Assembly: GCA_965372405.1 (NCBI GenBank)
Contig: CBDVCE010000002.1
Span: 62,001 to 126,000 of the forward strand
Length of the DNA: 64,000 nucleotides
Reading direction: 5' to 3'
Origin: Sunxiuqinia sp965372405
GTDB lineage: Bacteria > Bacteroidota > Bacteroidia > Bacteroidales > Prolixibacteraceae
Below the pieces are notes generated by a model that saw only the letters and a list, made by a program, of their open reading frames with translations, did no database searches and was not told the origin of the DNA. Positions 43,485 through 51,308 of this stretch are shown one piece after another; positions within the stretch are counted from its first letter, which is position 1, and the number at the start of each line of letters is the position of its first letter. The position numbers were made by a program, and so were the translations under genes.

Positions 43485-43498
43485 TGCAATCGATTGCA
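43485..43498. promoter_or_regulatory. LacI-family operator-like palindrome
   Basis: TGCAATCGATTGCA, a perfect 14-bp palindrome with the central CG typical of LacI/GalR operators, 44 bp upstream of the GH105-like gene. No LacI-family gene is in the window. It lies 70 bp from the his promoter, on the far side of it, and is more likely to serve the glycan operon. Confidence 0.55.
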
Positions 43499-43564
43499 AA
43501 AGTGGATTGATATTAAATAATGAATATTTATTCATGAATTAATTATAGAATAACACAGATTCGT

Positions 43565-43595
43565 TTTGCTGACTTTCAATTTATCACTATTATTG
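43565..43595 (+). promoter_or_regulatory. Promoter of the histidine operon
   Basis: -33 box TTTG (43565-43568), 19-base spacer, -7 box TATTATTG (43588-43595; 7 of 8 informative-plus-spacer positions fit TAnnTTTG). Predicted transcript start near 43601-43604, about 15 bases before the leader peptide ATG. Confidence 0.65.
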
Positions 43596-43616
43596 CACTG
43601 TATTTAAAAAACAGAC

Positions 43617-43679
43617 ATGATTAACAAACAAGTACATCACGGCCATCATTGTAATATCCTAAAAATAGGTAGGCCGTAA
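43617..43679 (+). CDS. hisL: Histidine leader peptide
   Basis: A 20-residue frame, too short for usual gene finders. Residues 7-12 are H-H-G-H-H-C (codons CAT CAC GGC CAT CAT TGT, 43635-43652): four histidine codons within five. It lies between the his promoter and an intrinsic terminator that precedes hisG. Its stop codon (43677-43679) lies right on the second pairing segment, so a ribosome that reaches it would block that segment, while one stalled at the His codons would leave it free. This is the design of a classical his attenuator. The peptide itself is not expected to have a function. The symbol is given by analogy with enterobacteria. Confidence 0.82.
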   Translation: MINKQVHHGHHCNILKIGRP

Positions 43680-43742
43680 TTCTTTTGTTTTGTTTAAAAA
43701 TATTAACCCAAAGAAGGCTTACCATAAGGTAGGCCTTTTTTT
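43639..43742 (+). promoter_or_regulatory. Transcription attenuator of the his operon
   Basis: Four segments. Segment 1 ACGGCC (43639-43644, within the His codons) pairs with GGCCGT of segment 2 (43672-43677). Segment 2 GGTAGGCC (43668-43675) can instead pair with GGCTTACC of segment 3 (43716-43723): the antiterminator. Segment 3 AAGGCTTACC (43714-43723) also pairs with segment 4 GGTAGGCCTT (43728-43737) over a 4-base loop, followed by seven T (43736-43742): the terminator. GGTAGGCC occurs in both segment 2 and segment 4, so the structures exclude each other. hisG starts 12 bases further on. Confidence 0.85.
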
Positions 43743-43754
43743 ATTAAATAGATT

Positions 43755-44612
43755 ATGACACAATTAAGAATTGCAGTTCAGACAAAAGGCAGATTGAATG
43801 AAGATTCAATGGAGCTAATTAAAGAAGCTGGCATTAAACTTACTGTTGGAAAACGTAAATTGTTAGCTTCTGCAAAGAACTTTCCTCTGGAAGCATTATT
43901 CCTTCGCGATGATGATATACCGCAAGCAGTAGCCGATAAGGTGGCTGACATTGGTATTGTTGGTGAAAATGAAATGCTTGAGAAAAAAGAAAATGTCAAA
44001 ATTGTTAAACGCTTAGGTTTTAGCAAATGCCGTTTAAGTTTAGCTATTCCAAAATCAGAAGAATATTCGGGTATCGAGTGGTTTAATGGTAAACGTATTG
44101 CTACTTCATATCCTGTTATACTGAAGGATTTTTTGGATAAAAAGAATATAAAGGCAGATGTTCATGTAATTTCTGGTTCTGTCGAAATTGCTCCTGGAAT
44201 TGGATTGTCTGATGCTATTTTTGATATTGTTAGCTCTGGCTCCACTTTGGTTTCTAACCGATTAAAAGAAGTTGAGATTGCTATTCAATCAGAGGCTGTT
44301 CTGATTGCTCCTCAAAATTTGTCAGCTGAAAAGCAAGCAATTCTTGATGATCTTATTTTCAGAATGGAATCGGTTGAACGTGCAAAAGATAAAAAGTACA
44401 TTTTACTGAATGCCCCTAATGATAAAATTGATGAGATTTCTTCAATTCTTCCAGGAATGAAAAGTCCGACTGTTACTCCTTTAGCAGAATCAGGCTGGAG
44501 TTCAATTCATTCAGTAATTGCTGAAAATGATTTTTGGGTGATTATTGAAAAACTGAAAGAAGCAGGAGCACAAGGCATATTGGTTGTACCTATTGAGAAG
44601 ATGATATTTTAA
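43755..44612 (+). CDS. hisG: ATP phosphoribosyltransferase, long form
   Basis: 285 residues, the long HisG with its own regulatory C-terminal domain (so HisZ is not needed). N-terminal LRIAVQTKGRLNEDSMELIKEAGI; the PRPP loop region GLSDAIFDIVSSGSTLVSN; C-terminal ACT-like part (SPTVTPLAESGWSSIHSVI...GAQGILVVPIEKM), where histidine feedback acts in this class. First step of histidine synthesis. Preceded by a leader peptide and attenuator; its stop overlaps the next start by one base. Confidence 0.96.
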   Translation: MTQLRIAVQTKGRLNEDSMELIKEAGIKLTVGKRKLLASAKNFPLEALFLRDDDIPQAVADKVADIGIVGENEMLEKKENVKIVKRLGFSKCRLSLAIPKSEEYSGIEWFNGKRIATSYPVILKDFLDKKNIKADVHVISGSVEIAPGIGLSDAIFDIVSSGSTLVSNRLKEVEIAIQSEAVLIAPQNLSAEKQAILDDLIFRMESVERAKDKKYILLNAPNDKIDEISSILPGMKSPTVTPLAESGWSSIHSVIAENDFWVIIEKLKEAGAQGILVVPIEKMIF

Positions 44613-45511
44613 TGAATTTACGAACCTTCATATTATTTCTGATTCCTACCCTAATATGGGGATCAACCTGGTATGTTATCAAGTTTCAACTTGGAGAAGT
44701 TGATCCATTGGTGTCAGTTAGTTGGAGGTTTTTACTTGCCGGAGTACTTTTAATGGTCTATTGCAAAGTGAGAGGACTTAATCTGAAGTTTAAGACCAGA
44801 GAACATGGGCTCATGGCATTATTGGGACTCACTTTGTTTGGACTAAATTACTGGATGGTTTATGAAGCGGAGTTAATTTTATCTAGCGGGCTGGTTGCCA
44901 TCCTCTTTTCATTTATCATTATTACAAACATCTTTTTTAATGCTGTAATTCTTAAAGGGCCAGTACGAAAGGAAGTAGTTGCTGGTGCAGTGTTGGGAAT
45001 TTTTGGAACTGTTTTGATGTTTAAGAATGACTTGGTTTCTTTTACTATTGATAATCAAGCTGTAACTGCTCTATTATTGTGCCTCGCAGGAATCATACTG
45101 GCTTCGCTAGGGAATATTACATCAGCATACAATCAGAAAATAAAGATCCCAGTCATTCAGGCAAATGCTTTTGCTATGATTTATGGAGGAAGCATGATGT
45201 TCCTGACTGCTGTGATACTTGGGAAACCTGTTAGTTTTGAAACTTCATCAAGCTACATATTTTCATTGGCTTACTTGTCTGTATTTGGGTCGATTATAGC
45301 TTTTTCAGTATATTTAAAACTGCTTGGTGAAATAGGACCCGATCGTTCAATTTATATTGCTCTGATAACTCCAGCAATAGCCTTAATAATTTCAAGCTTA
45401 TTTGAAGGTTTCGAGTGGGAAATATCTGGAATTGCTGGTGTCTTATTATTAATGGTAGGGAATGTAATTGCCCTAAAAAACAAATTGCTTAAAAAACGAG
45501 TTGAATCATGA
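44612..45511 (+). CDS. EamA/DMT-family transporter within the his operon
   Basis: 299 residues, about ten membrane helices in two EamA repeats (LIPTLIWGSTWYVIKFQLG at the start, AYLSVFGSIIAFSVYLKLL in the second). Members of this family export amino acids or other metabolites across the inner membrane. It overlaps hisG by one base and hisD by four, so it is translated as part of the operon. This suggests a link with histidine or its intermediates, for example overflow export, but that is inference; the substrate cannot be read from sequence. Confidence 0.85.
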   Translation: MNLRTFILFLIPTLIWGSTWYVIKFQLGEVDPLVSVSWRFLLAGVLLMVYCKVRGLNLKFKTREHGLMALLGLTLFGLNYWMVYEAELILSSGLVAILFSFIIITNIFFNAVILKGPVRKEVVAGAVLGIFGTVLMFKNDLVSFTIDNQAVTALLLCLAGIILASLGNITSAYNQKIKIPVIQANAFAMIYGGSMMFLTAVILGKPVSFETSSSYIFSLAYLSVFGSIIAFSVYLKLLGEIGPDRSIYIALITPAIALIISSLFEGFEWEISGIAGVLLLMVGNVIALKNKLLKKRVES

Positions 45512-46788
45512 AGAAATATTTCAATCCGGAAAAAGAACTTTGGCCTTCAATTCTTAAAAGGCCACTTTTTAATGCAAGTGAACTTGAGGAACAGGTAAAG
45601 ATTATTTTACAAGACATACAGTCAAGTGGAGGACATGCTCTAAGGAAGTATACTGAGAAATTTGATGGGACTTTTCTAAGAAAGTTTACTGTTTCAAGGG
45701 AAGAGTTTGCTGCAGCAATTGAAGTGCTGGATGATGATTTGAAAGAGGCTATAAAAATGGCTGCTTCAAATATTGAGAAATTTCATGATTCACAAATCCC
45801 TTCAGTAAAAAAGATTGAAACAACTCCAGGTGTTGTTTGTTGGCAAAAACCTGTTGCTATTGAGAAAGTTGGTCTATATGTTCCCGGAGGTTCTGCTCCT
45901 TTGTTTTCAAGTGTTTTAATGTTGGGCATTCCTGCAAAGATAGCCGGTTGCAGTGAAGTTATACTTTGTACGCCACCTGATAAAGAAGGACAAGTTCATC
46001 CTGCAATTTTATATGCTGCTCAATTGGTCGGAGTAAGCAAGGTGTTTAAGCTCGGAGGTGTTCAGGCGATTGGGGCTATGGCGTATGGTGCAGATTGTAT
46101 CCCGAAAGTTGATAAGATTTTTGGTCCCGGAAACCAATATGTAATGGCAGCTAAGCAACTTGTAAGTATTAGCGATGTTGCAATTGATATGCCTGCAGGT
46201 CCGTCTGAAGTTGCTATCATGGCAGATGATAATGCTGTCCCTGAATTTGTAGCTGCTGATTTATTGTCTCAGGCTGAACACGGAGGGGATAGTCAGGTTT
46301 TACTGGTTTGTAAAAGTTCTACTTTTATTGAAAAGGTAGAAAATGAATTAGCGGTTCAGTTGAATGATTTGTCCAGAAGAGAGATCGCTCAAAAGGCTTT
46401 ATTAAATAGTCGCTTTGTCGTATTTGAGGATGATGTTCAAATGCTTGAGATTATTAATGAATATGCGCCGGAGCACTTGATTATTTCGATGGATAATTAT
46501 TCGGAGATTGCTGAAAAAATAATCAATGCCGGTTCAGTTTTTCTTGGAAATTACACCCCTGAAAGTGCTGGAGATTATGCTTCAGGAACAAATCATACAC
46601 TACCAACGAATGGTTGGGCACGATCATTTAGCGGAGTAAATCTGGATAGTTTCATGAAGAAAATAACCTTCCAGGAAATCTCTAAAGAAGGAATTCAGAA
46701 GTTGGGACCAGTAATTGAGAAGATGGCTGCAGCAGAAGAACTGGATGCACACAAAAATGCAGTTAGCGTTAGATTGAAAAGTTTATAA
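45508..46788 (+). CDS. hisD: Histidinol dehydrogenase
   Basis: 426 residues. Family motifs: VGLYVPGGSAPLFSSVLMLG, KLGGVQAIGAMAYGAD, VDKIFGPGNQYVMAAK, DMPAGPSEV and LSQAEHGGDSQ (zinc-site histidine), NHTLPTNGWARSFSGV. It oxidises histidinol to histidine in two NAD-dependent steps, the last step of the pathway. Overlaps the EamA gene by four bases and is followed by hisC after three bases. Confidence 0.96.
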   Translation: MKKYFNPEKELWPSILKRPLFNASELEEQVKIILQDIQSSGGHALRKYTEKFDGTFLRKFTVSREEFAAAIEVLDDDLKEAIKMAASNIEKFHDSQIPSVKKIETTPGVVCWQKPVAIEKVGLYVPGGSAPLFSSVLMLGIPAKIAGCSEVILCTPPDKEGQVHPAILYAAQLVGVSKVFKLGGVQAIGAMAYGADCIPKVDKIFGPGNQYVMAAKQLVSISDVAIDMPAGPSEVAIMADDNAVPEFVAADLLSQAEHGGDSQVLLVCKSSTFIEKVENELAVQLNDLSRREIAQKALLNSRFVVFEDDVQMLEIINEYAPEHLIISMDNYSEIAEKIINAGSVFLGNYTPESAGDYASGTNHTLPTNGWARSFSGVNLDSFMKKITFQEISKEGIQKLGPVIEKMAAAEELDAHKNAVSVRLKSL

Positions 46789-46791
46789 ATT

Positions 46792-47823
46792 ATGGATTTA
46801 AATAACCTTTTAAGGGAAAATATTCGAAGCTTGAAACCTTATTCATCTGCTCGGGATGAATATACAGGTGAAGCAATGGTTTTTCTGGATGCGAATGAAA
46901 ATCCATTTAACCAACCCTATAACCGATATCCAGATCCTTTGCAAAAAGAAGTGAAAGAGAAGATTGCAGAGATTAAAGCCTGTAATGCTGAACAAATCTT
47001 TCTTGGAAACGGGAGTGACGAGCCTATCGATCTCCTTTTTCGGGCTTTCTGCGAACCTGCTGTCGACAATGTTGTAACAATTGATCCAACATATGGGATG
47101 TATCAGGTGTCGGCAGATATCAATAATGTTGAGGTACGAAAAGTATTGTTGAATGATGATTATAGTTTTTCTGCAGATAAATTGCTTCAGAAAGTTGATG
47201 ACAAAACGAAGCTTATCTTTCTATGTTCTCCGAATAACCCCACTGGAAACCTACTTGATAAAAAAGAGGTTCTAAAAGTTGCTGAAGAATTTAAAGGCTT
47301 AGTAATTATTGATGAAGCATATATCGATTTTGCTCCAGGAGCAAGTTTCCTTTCAGACATAAATAAATATGAAAATCTAATCATTCTACAGACTTTCTCA
47401 AAAGCTTGGGGAATGGCTGGCATACGTTTAGGAATGGCTTTTGCCTCTAAAGAGATAATAACTGTACTTAATAGGATCAAATATCCTTACAATATAAATA
47501 TGTTGACTCAGGAAAAAGCAATGGAGCTAATTCTGAAAGAAAATGAAAAGAATGAGTGGGTGAAGGTTTTGATTGAAGAGCGGGAAAAGATTGCTAAACA
47601 ATTGGATGAATTACCTTTCGTTCAAAATATTTATCCCTCTGAAGCAAATTTTATTCTAGTTAAAATGTACGATGCAAGAGGAGTGTATGACTATCTTGTT
47701 GAAAATGGAATCATTGTTCGTGATCGCTCAAAAGTGGTTTTATGTGATGATAGCTTGCGAATTACCATTGGATCTGTAGAAGAGAATGAGATATTGATGG
47801 AGAAACTGAAAGAACTTGTTTAA
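46792..47823 (+). CDS. hisC: Histidinol-phosphate aminotransferase
   Basis: 343 residues, a fold-type I PLP enzyme. LDANENPFNQPYNRYPDP at the start, SPNNPTGN, IIDEAYIDF, and the PLP-binding lysine in FSKAWGMAG at about K204. It transfers the amino group from glutamate to imidazole acetol phosphate. Three bases after hisD; a 128-bp gap with a palindromic repeat separates it from hisB. Confidence 0.95.
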   Translation: MDLNNLLRENIRSLKPYSSARDEYTGEAMVFLDANENPFNQPYNRYPDPLQKEVKEKIAEIKACNAEQIFLGNGSDEPIDLLFRAFCEPAVDNVVTIDPTYGMYQVSADINNVEVRKVLLNDDYSFSADKLLQKVDDKTKLIFLCSPNNPTGNLLDKKEVLKVAEEFKGLVIIDEAYIDFAPGASFLSDINKYENLIILQTFSKAWGMAGIRLGMAFASKEIITVLNRIKYPYNINMLTQEKAMELILKENEKNEWVKVLIEEREKIAKQLDELPFVQNIYPSEANFILVKMYDARGVYDYLVENGIIVRDRSKVVLCDDSLRITIGSVEENEILMEKLKELV

Positions 47824-47849
47824 GAGTTACAATACATAGTCTCTTGTGT

Positions 47850-47918
47850 CGTCATCCTGAACTTGTTTCAGGATCTTATTAATTTTGATAAAGATTCCGA
47901 AACAAGTTCGAAATGACG
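47850..47918. repeat. Imperfect inverted repeat between hisC and hisB
   Basis: Left arm 47850-47877 and right arm 47891-47918 pair over about 23 of 28 bases (CGTCAT at the outer ends, GAACTTGTTTC in the middle). It resembles the widely scattered 'GTCATCCTGAACTTGTTTCAGGATCT' intergenic repeats. Lying inside the operon, it could act as a transcript-stabilising or weak terminating hairpin. Confidence 0.6.
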
Positions 47919-47951
47919 CTATGGGGTGAGAATTAGAAAAAATAGTATAAC

Positions 47952-49076
47952 ATGAAAAAGGCCTTATTCATAGATAGAGACGGAACATTGGTTATTGAAC
48001 CACCAGTTGATTATCAGCTGGATTCTCTTGAAAAACTGGAATTTGTTCCCGGAGTATTTCGGAATATGCATTTTATAGCTAAGAACCTGGAATACGATTT
48101 GGTAATGGTTACCAATCAAGATGGTTTGGGAACTGACTCCTTTCCTGAAGATACCTTTTGGCCAACTCACAATAAAATGTTGAAGGCTTTTGAAAATGAA
48201 GGTGTGAGTTTCGATGATATTTTAATCGATCGTAGTTTCCCTGAAGACAATGCTCCAACTAGAAAACCCCGAACAGGATTGATGGGGAAGTATATGGATG
48301 GCAGTTATGATCTGGCAAATAGCTTTGTGATCGGCGATCGCTTGACGGATATTGAACTGGCAAAAAATCTTGGTTCCAAAGCGATTCTAATTAATGATGG
48401 CTCGTTAAAAGAAGATCTTGAAAAACAAGGACTGCAGGATGTTTGTGTGTTGATAACAACAGACTGGGATGATACTTATGCAACTGTGGCAGCACCTGAG
48501 CGAACTGCAATTGTTCAGCGAAATACAAAAGAGACACAAATAAAGATTGAACTAGATCTTGATGGGTCTGGGAATGGAAATATAAGTACTGGCTTACACT
48601 TTTTTGATCACATGTTGGATCAGATTGCACGTCACTCTGGTGTTGATTTGACCATTCAGGTTAAAGGCGATTTAGAGGTTGATGAGCACCACACTATAGA
48701 AGATACAGGTTTGGCGCTGGGTGAAGCTTTTAAAGTAGCTTTGGGTGATAAGCGTGGAATTGAGCGATATGGTTACTGTTTACCAATGGATGATTGTCTG
48801 GCACAAACTGCCCTTGATTTTGGCGGACGTCCCTGGATTGTTTGGGAGGCTGATTTTAAGCGTGAAAAAGTAGGTGATATGCCAACCGAAATGTTTTTCC
48901 ATTTCTTTAAATCTTTCTCTGATGCATCGCTTTCAAATCTGAATATTAAGGCTGAAGGTGATAACGAACATCATAAGATTGAAGGGATTTTTAAAGCACT
49001 CGCCAGGGCGATAAAAATGGCGATTAAGAAAGATGTTTTTAATTTTGAGCTTCCGTCAACTAAGGGGGCACTATAA
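47952..49076 (+). CDS. hisB: Bifunctional histidinol-phosphatase / imidazoleglycerol-phosphate dehydratase
   Basis: 374 residues. N-terminal HAD phosphatase (FIDRDGTLV with D8 and D10; VMVTNQDGLG; FVIGDRLTDIELAKNLG) up to about 165. C-terminal IGP dehydratase with the metal-binding HHT and HxxxE motifs (LHFFDHMLDQIARHSG, VDEHHTIEDTGLALG, EGDNEHHKIEGIFKAL). It carries out steps seven and nine. The fused form is known from gamma-proteobacteria and Bacteroidota. Confidence 0.95.
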   Translation: MKKALFIDRDGTLVIEPPVDYQLDSLEKLEFVPGVFRNMHFIAKNLEYDLVMVTNQDGLGTDSFPEDTFWPTHNKMLKAFENEGVSFDDILIDRSFPEDNAPTRKPRTGLMGKYMDGSYDLANSFVIGDRLTDIELAKNLGSKAILINDGSLKEDLEKQGLQDVCVLITTDWDDTYATVAAPERTAIVQRNTKETQIKIELDLDGSGNGNISTGLHFFDHMLDQIARHSGVDLTIQVKGDLEVDEHHTIEDTGLALGEAFKVALGDKRGIERYGYCLPMDDCLAQTALDFGGRPWIVWEADFKREKVGDMPTEMFFHFFKSFSDASLSNLNIKAEGDNEHHKIEGIFKALARAIKMAIKKDVFNFELPSTKGAL

Positions 49077-49087
49077 TAGATTTTGTA

Positions 49088-49972
49088 ATGAAAAGTATCA
49101 AACAACTTCGGGAGAAAAAAAATACAGCAATTCTTTTAATTCATTGTGATGATAAACAAGGGATTCTGGCAACTGTTACAGAATTTTTAAATAAGAATAA
49201 TGGAAATATCATCTATCTTGATCAGTATGTTGATCGTTTGGAGAAAGTATTTTACATGAGGGTGGAGTGGGAACTTGAAGGATTTGCAATTCCTGCCGAA
49301 AAGGTTGGAGAGTATTTCAATACTTTGATTGCCTCGAAACTTGATATGAATTTCAAGCTTTATTTTTCAGAAGAAATTCCACGTATGGCCATTTTTGTTT
49401 CAAAGATGTCGCATTGTTTATTTGATATTCTATCTAGGTATACCGCTGGTGAATGGGATGTTGAGATTCCTTTGATTGTTAGCAATCATGAAAAACTGAA
49501 ACCTGTTGCCGACCGGTTTGGTATTGATTTTCACTATTTCCCAATTAATAAAGAGAATAAAGAAGAACAGGAAGCAGCTGAGATTCAATTGTTGAAAGAG
49601 CATAATGTCGATTTTATAGTCCTTGCTCGTTACATGCAAATTCTTTCAGGTGATTTTGTAGACAATTATCCGAATAAGGTGATCAATATTCATCATTCAT
49701 TTTTGCCTGCGTTTGCTGGAGCAAAGCCATATCATGCAGCTCATGAACGTGGGGTGAAGATTATTGGTGCAACCAGCCATTTTGTGACAAGCGATCTTGA
49801 TGCAGGGCCTATTATTGAGCAGAATGTTACCCGTTGTAGCCATGTGGATACAGTGAAAAGTTTGATTCGAAAAGGTCGTGACTTAGAAAAGATTGTACTT
49901 TCAAATGCAGTATTTAAACATTTGCAACGAAAAGTATTGGTTTATAAGAATAGAACAGTTGTTTTCAGTTAA
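49088..49972 (+). CDS. purU: Formyltetrahydrofolate deformylase
   Basis: 294 residues: an N-terminal ACT domain (ILLIHCDDKQGILATVTEFLNKNNG) and a formyltransferase-fold hydrolase domain with VLARYMQILSGDFV, VINIHHSFLPAFAGAKPY (N/H of the active site) and SDLDAGPIIEQ (D). It releases formate from 10-formyl-THF. It lies 11 bp after hisB, in the middle of the his operon. HisH-HisF produce AICAR, which PurH formylates with 10-formyl-THF; PurU could balance that pool. The context is unusual and the link is inference. Confidence 0.9.
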   Translation: MKSIKQLREKKNTAILLIHCDDKQGILATVTEFLNKNNGNIIYLDQYVDRLEKVFYMRVEWELEGFAIPAEKVGEYFNTLIASKLDMNFKLYFSEEIPRMAIFVSKMSHCLFDILSRYTAGEWDVEIPLIVSNHEKLKPVADRFGIDFHYFPINKENKEEQEAAEIQLLKEHNVDFIVLARYMQILSGDFVDNYPNKVINIHHSFLPAFAGAKPYHAAHERGVKIIGATSHFVTSDLDAGPIIEQNVTRCSHVDTVKSLIRKGRDLEKIVLSNAVFKHLQRKVLVYKNRTVVFS

Positions 49973-49989
49973 TACTTAAAATAAGAGGG

Positions 49990-50520
49990 ATGAAATATTT
50001 GGTGATGATTTTTGTATGTATGGCAACATTAGTTCAAGCACAGGTTTCAACGAAAGTCGTACCTGCTGATTATGGTTATCTTGTGAAAATTGGACAACAG
50101 GCACCTGATTTTGAATCGATGACAGCAGATGGTAAAAAGATAAAGCTATCAGAGTTGAAGGGAAAGATTGTTATGCTTCAGTTTACTGCAAGTTGGTGTT
50201 CTGTTTGTATTAAAGAAATGCCTCATATTGAAAAAGAAATTTGGTTGAAGCATAAAGACAATGAAAATTTTGCATTGTTTGGAATTGACCTGAATGAGCC
50301 AGCAGAAAAAGTGACGAAGTTTGCAAAACAAATTCCTATAAGCTACCCTTTGGTGCTTGATCCAAAAGGAAAAATATTCTACTCGTATGCACAAAAAGGA
50401 GCAGGAGTTACCAGAAATGTAATCATCGATAAAACTGGGAAGATTGTCTACATGACTCGTTTGTTTAAGCAAGAAGAGTTTGATGAGATGAAAGAAGTGA
50501 TTGAAAGACTTTTGAAATAG
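49990..50520 (+). CDS. TlpA-like thiol-disulfide oxidoreductase, exported
   Basis: 176 residues with a signal peptide (MKYLVMIFVCMATLVQAQ). Thioredoxin fold with FTASWCSVCIKEMP; the redox pair is C70/C73 with an unusual SV between. The end is family-like (GVTRNVIIDKTGKIVYMTR). Periplasmic reductase, substrate unknown. It follows purU by 17 bp and is the second non-histidine gene there; after it come a remnant of an inserted element and hisH. Whether it has any bearing on histidine synthesis is not clear. Confidence 0.85.
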   Translation: MKYLVMIFVCMATLVQAQVSTKVVPADYGYLVKIGQQAPDFESMTADGKKIKLSELKGKIVMLQFTASWCSVCIKEMPHIEKEIWLKHKDNENFALFGIDLNEPAEKVTKFAKQIPISYPLVLDPKGKIFYSYAQKGAGVTRNVIIDKTGKIVYMTRLFKQEEFDEMKEVIERLLK

Positions 50521-50530
50521 TACAAAGAAT

Positions 50531-50660
50531 AGTTCCTAAGTTGCAAAGCAACAAAGTATTAAAGTCTATATTGAAGAATGCTTTCTGCTTTTCCAGGAAA
50601 AAATATAACTCAGAAATCCGGTTACTCTGGCACTTTGTAACTTTGTTTCTTTGAATCTTA
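50531..50660. mobile_element. Remnant of a four-helix-bundle-gene element before hisH
   Basis: Bases 50578-50592 match the 3' end of the broken gene downstream (51627-51641) in 14 of 15 positions and would encode its MLSAF. The right flank 50632-50670 matches 51676-51714 in about 33 of 39 bases (ACTTTGT..CTTTGTT.CTTTGAA.CTTAA), and in both places the match runs into the start codon of the next his gene. The left flank has the complementary type of repeat (GCAACAAAGTATTAAAGT). It looks like the ends of an element whose gene has been lost. Confidence 0.5.
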
Positions 50661-50665
50661 ATAAA

Positions 50666-51274
50666 ATGAATTTAGTAATAATAAAATACAACGCCGGAAA
50701 TGTAGAATCGGTTAATAATGCTTTGGAGCGATTAGGTGTGAATGCCGAAATAACCGGTGATCATGAGAAAATAAAAGCTGCGGATAAAGTGATTTTCCCA
50801 GGTGTTGGTGAAGCAAGTACGACGATGGCCTACCTAAAGAAAGAAGGACTTGATAAGTTGATCCCATCTTTGATTCAACCTGTTCTTGGTATTTGTTTAG
50901 GCTTGCAGCTAATGTGTAGTCATTCCGAAGAAAGGGATACTCCATGTTTGGGTATTTTTGATGAGAAGGTAAAGCGTTTTGTCCCTGAGCCTGGAAAGGA
51001 GTTTATTACCAAAGTTCCGCATATGGGATGGAATAATATTACAAATTTAAAGAGTGATTTGTTTAACGAAGAGCTTAATGAACAGTTTGTCTACTTTGTG
51101 CATTCATACTATGCAACAGTTGGAAAAGATACCGCTGCAATGGCAAATTATATCAACCCATTTAGTGCAGCACTCCAAAAAGATAACTTTTATGCAACCC
51201 AGTTTCACCCTGAAAAGAGTGGGCCTATTGGAGCAAAAATCCTTGATAATTTTTTAAAAATAAGAAGTTCATAA
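50666..51274 (+). CDS. hisH: Imidazole glycerol phosphate synthase, glutaminase subunit
   Basis: 202 residues from ATG 50666 (a TTG 15 bases upstream lies in repeat sequence and is rejected). Class I glutamine amidotransferase: FPGVGEAS, GICLGLQLM with nucleophile C77, and QFHPEKSG with the catalytic H and E. It supplies ammonia to HisF. The sequence directly before the start codon belongs to a repeat element also found before hisA, so ribosome binding may depend on it. Confidence 0.95.
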   Translation: MNLVIIKYNAGNVESVNNALERLGVNAEITGDHEKIKAADKVIFPGVGEASTTMAYLKKEGLDKLIPSLIQPVLGICLGLQLMCSHSEERDTPCLGIFDEKVKRFVPEPGKEFITKVPHMGWNNITNLKSDLFNEELNEQFVYFVHSYYATVGKDTAAMANYINPFSAALQKDNFYATQFHPEKSGPIGAKILDNFLKIRSS

Positions 51275-51308
51275 GTGCCTAAGTTCCATAGTTCATAAGT
51301 ATTGAAAT

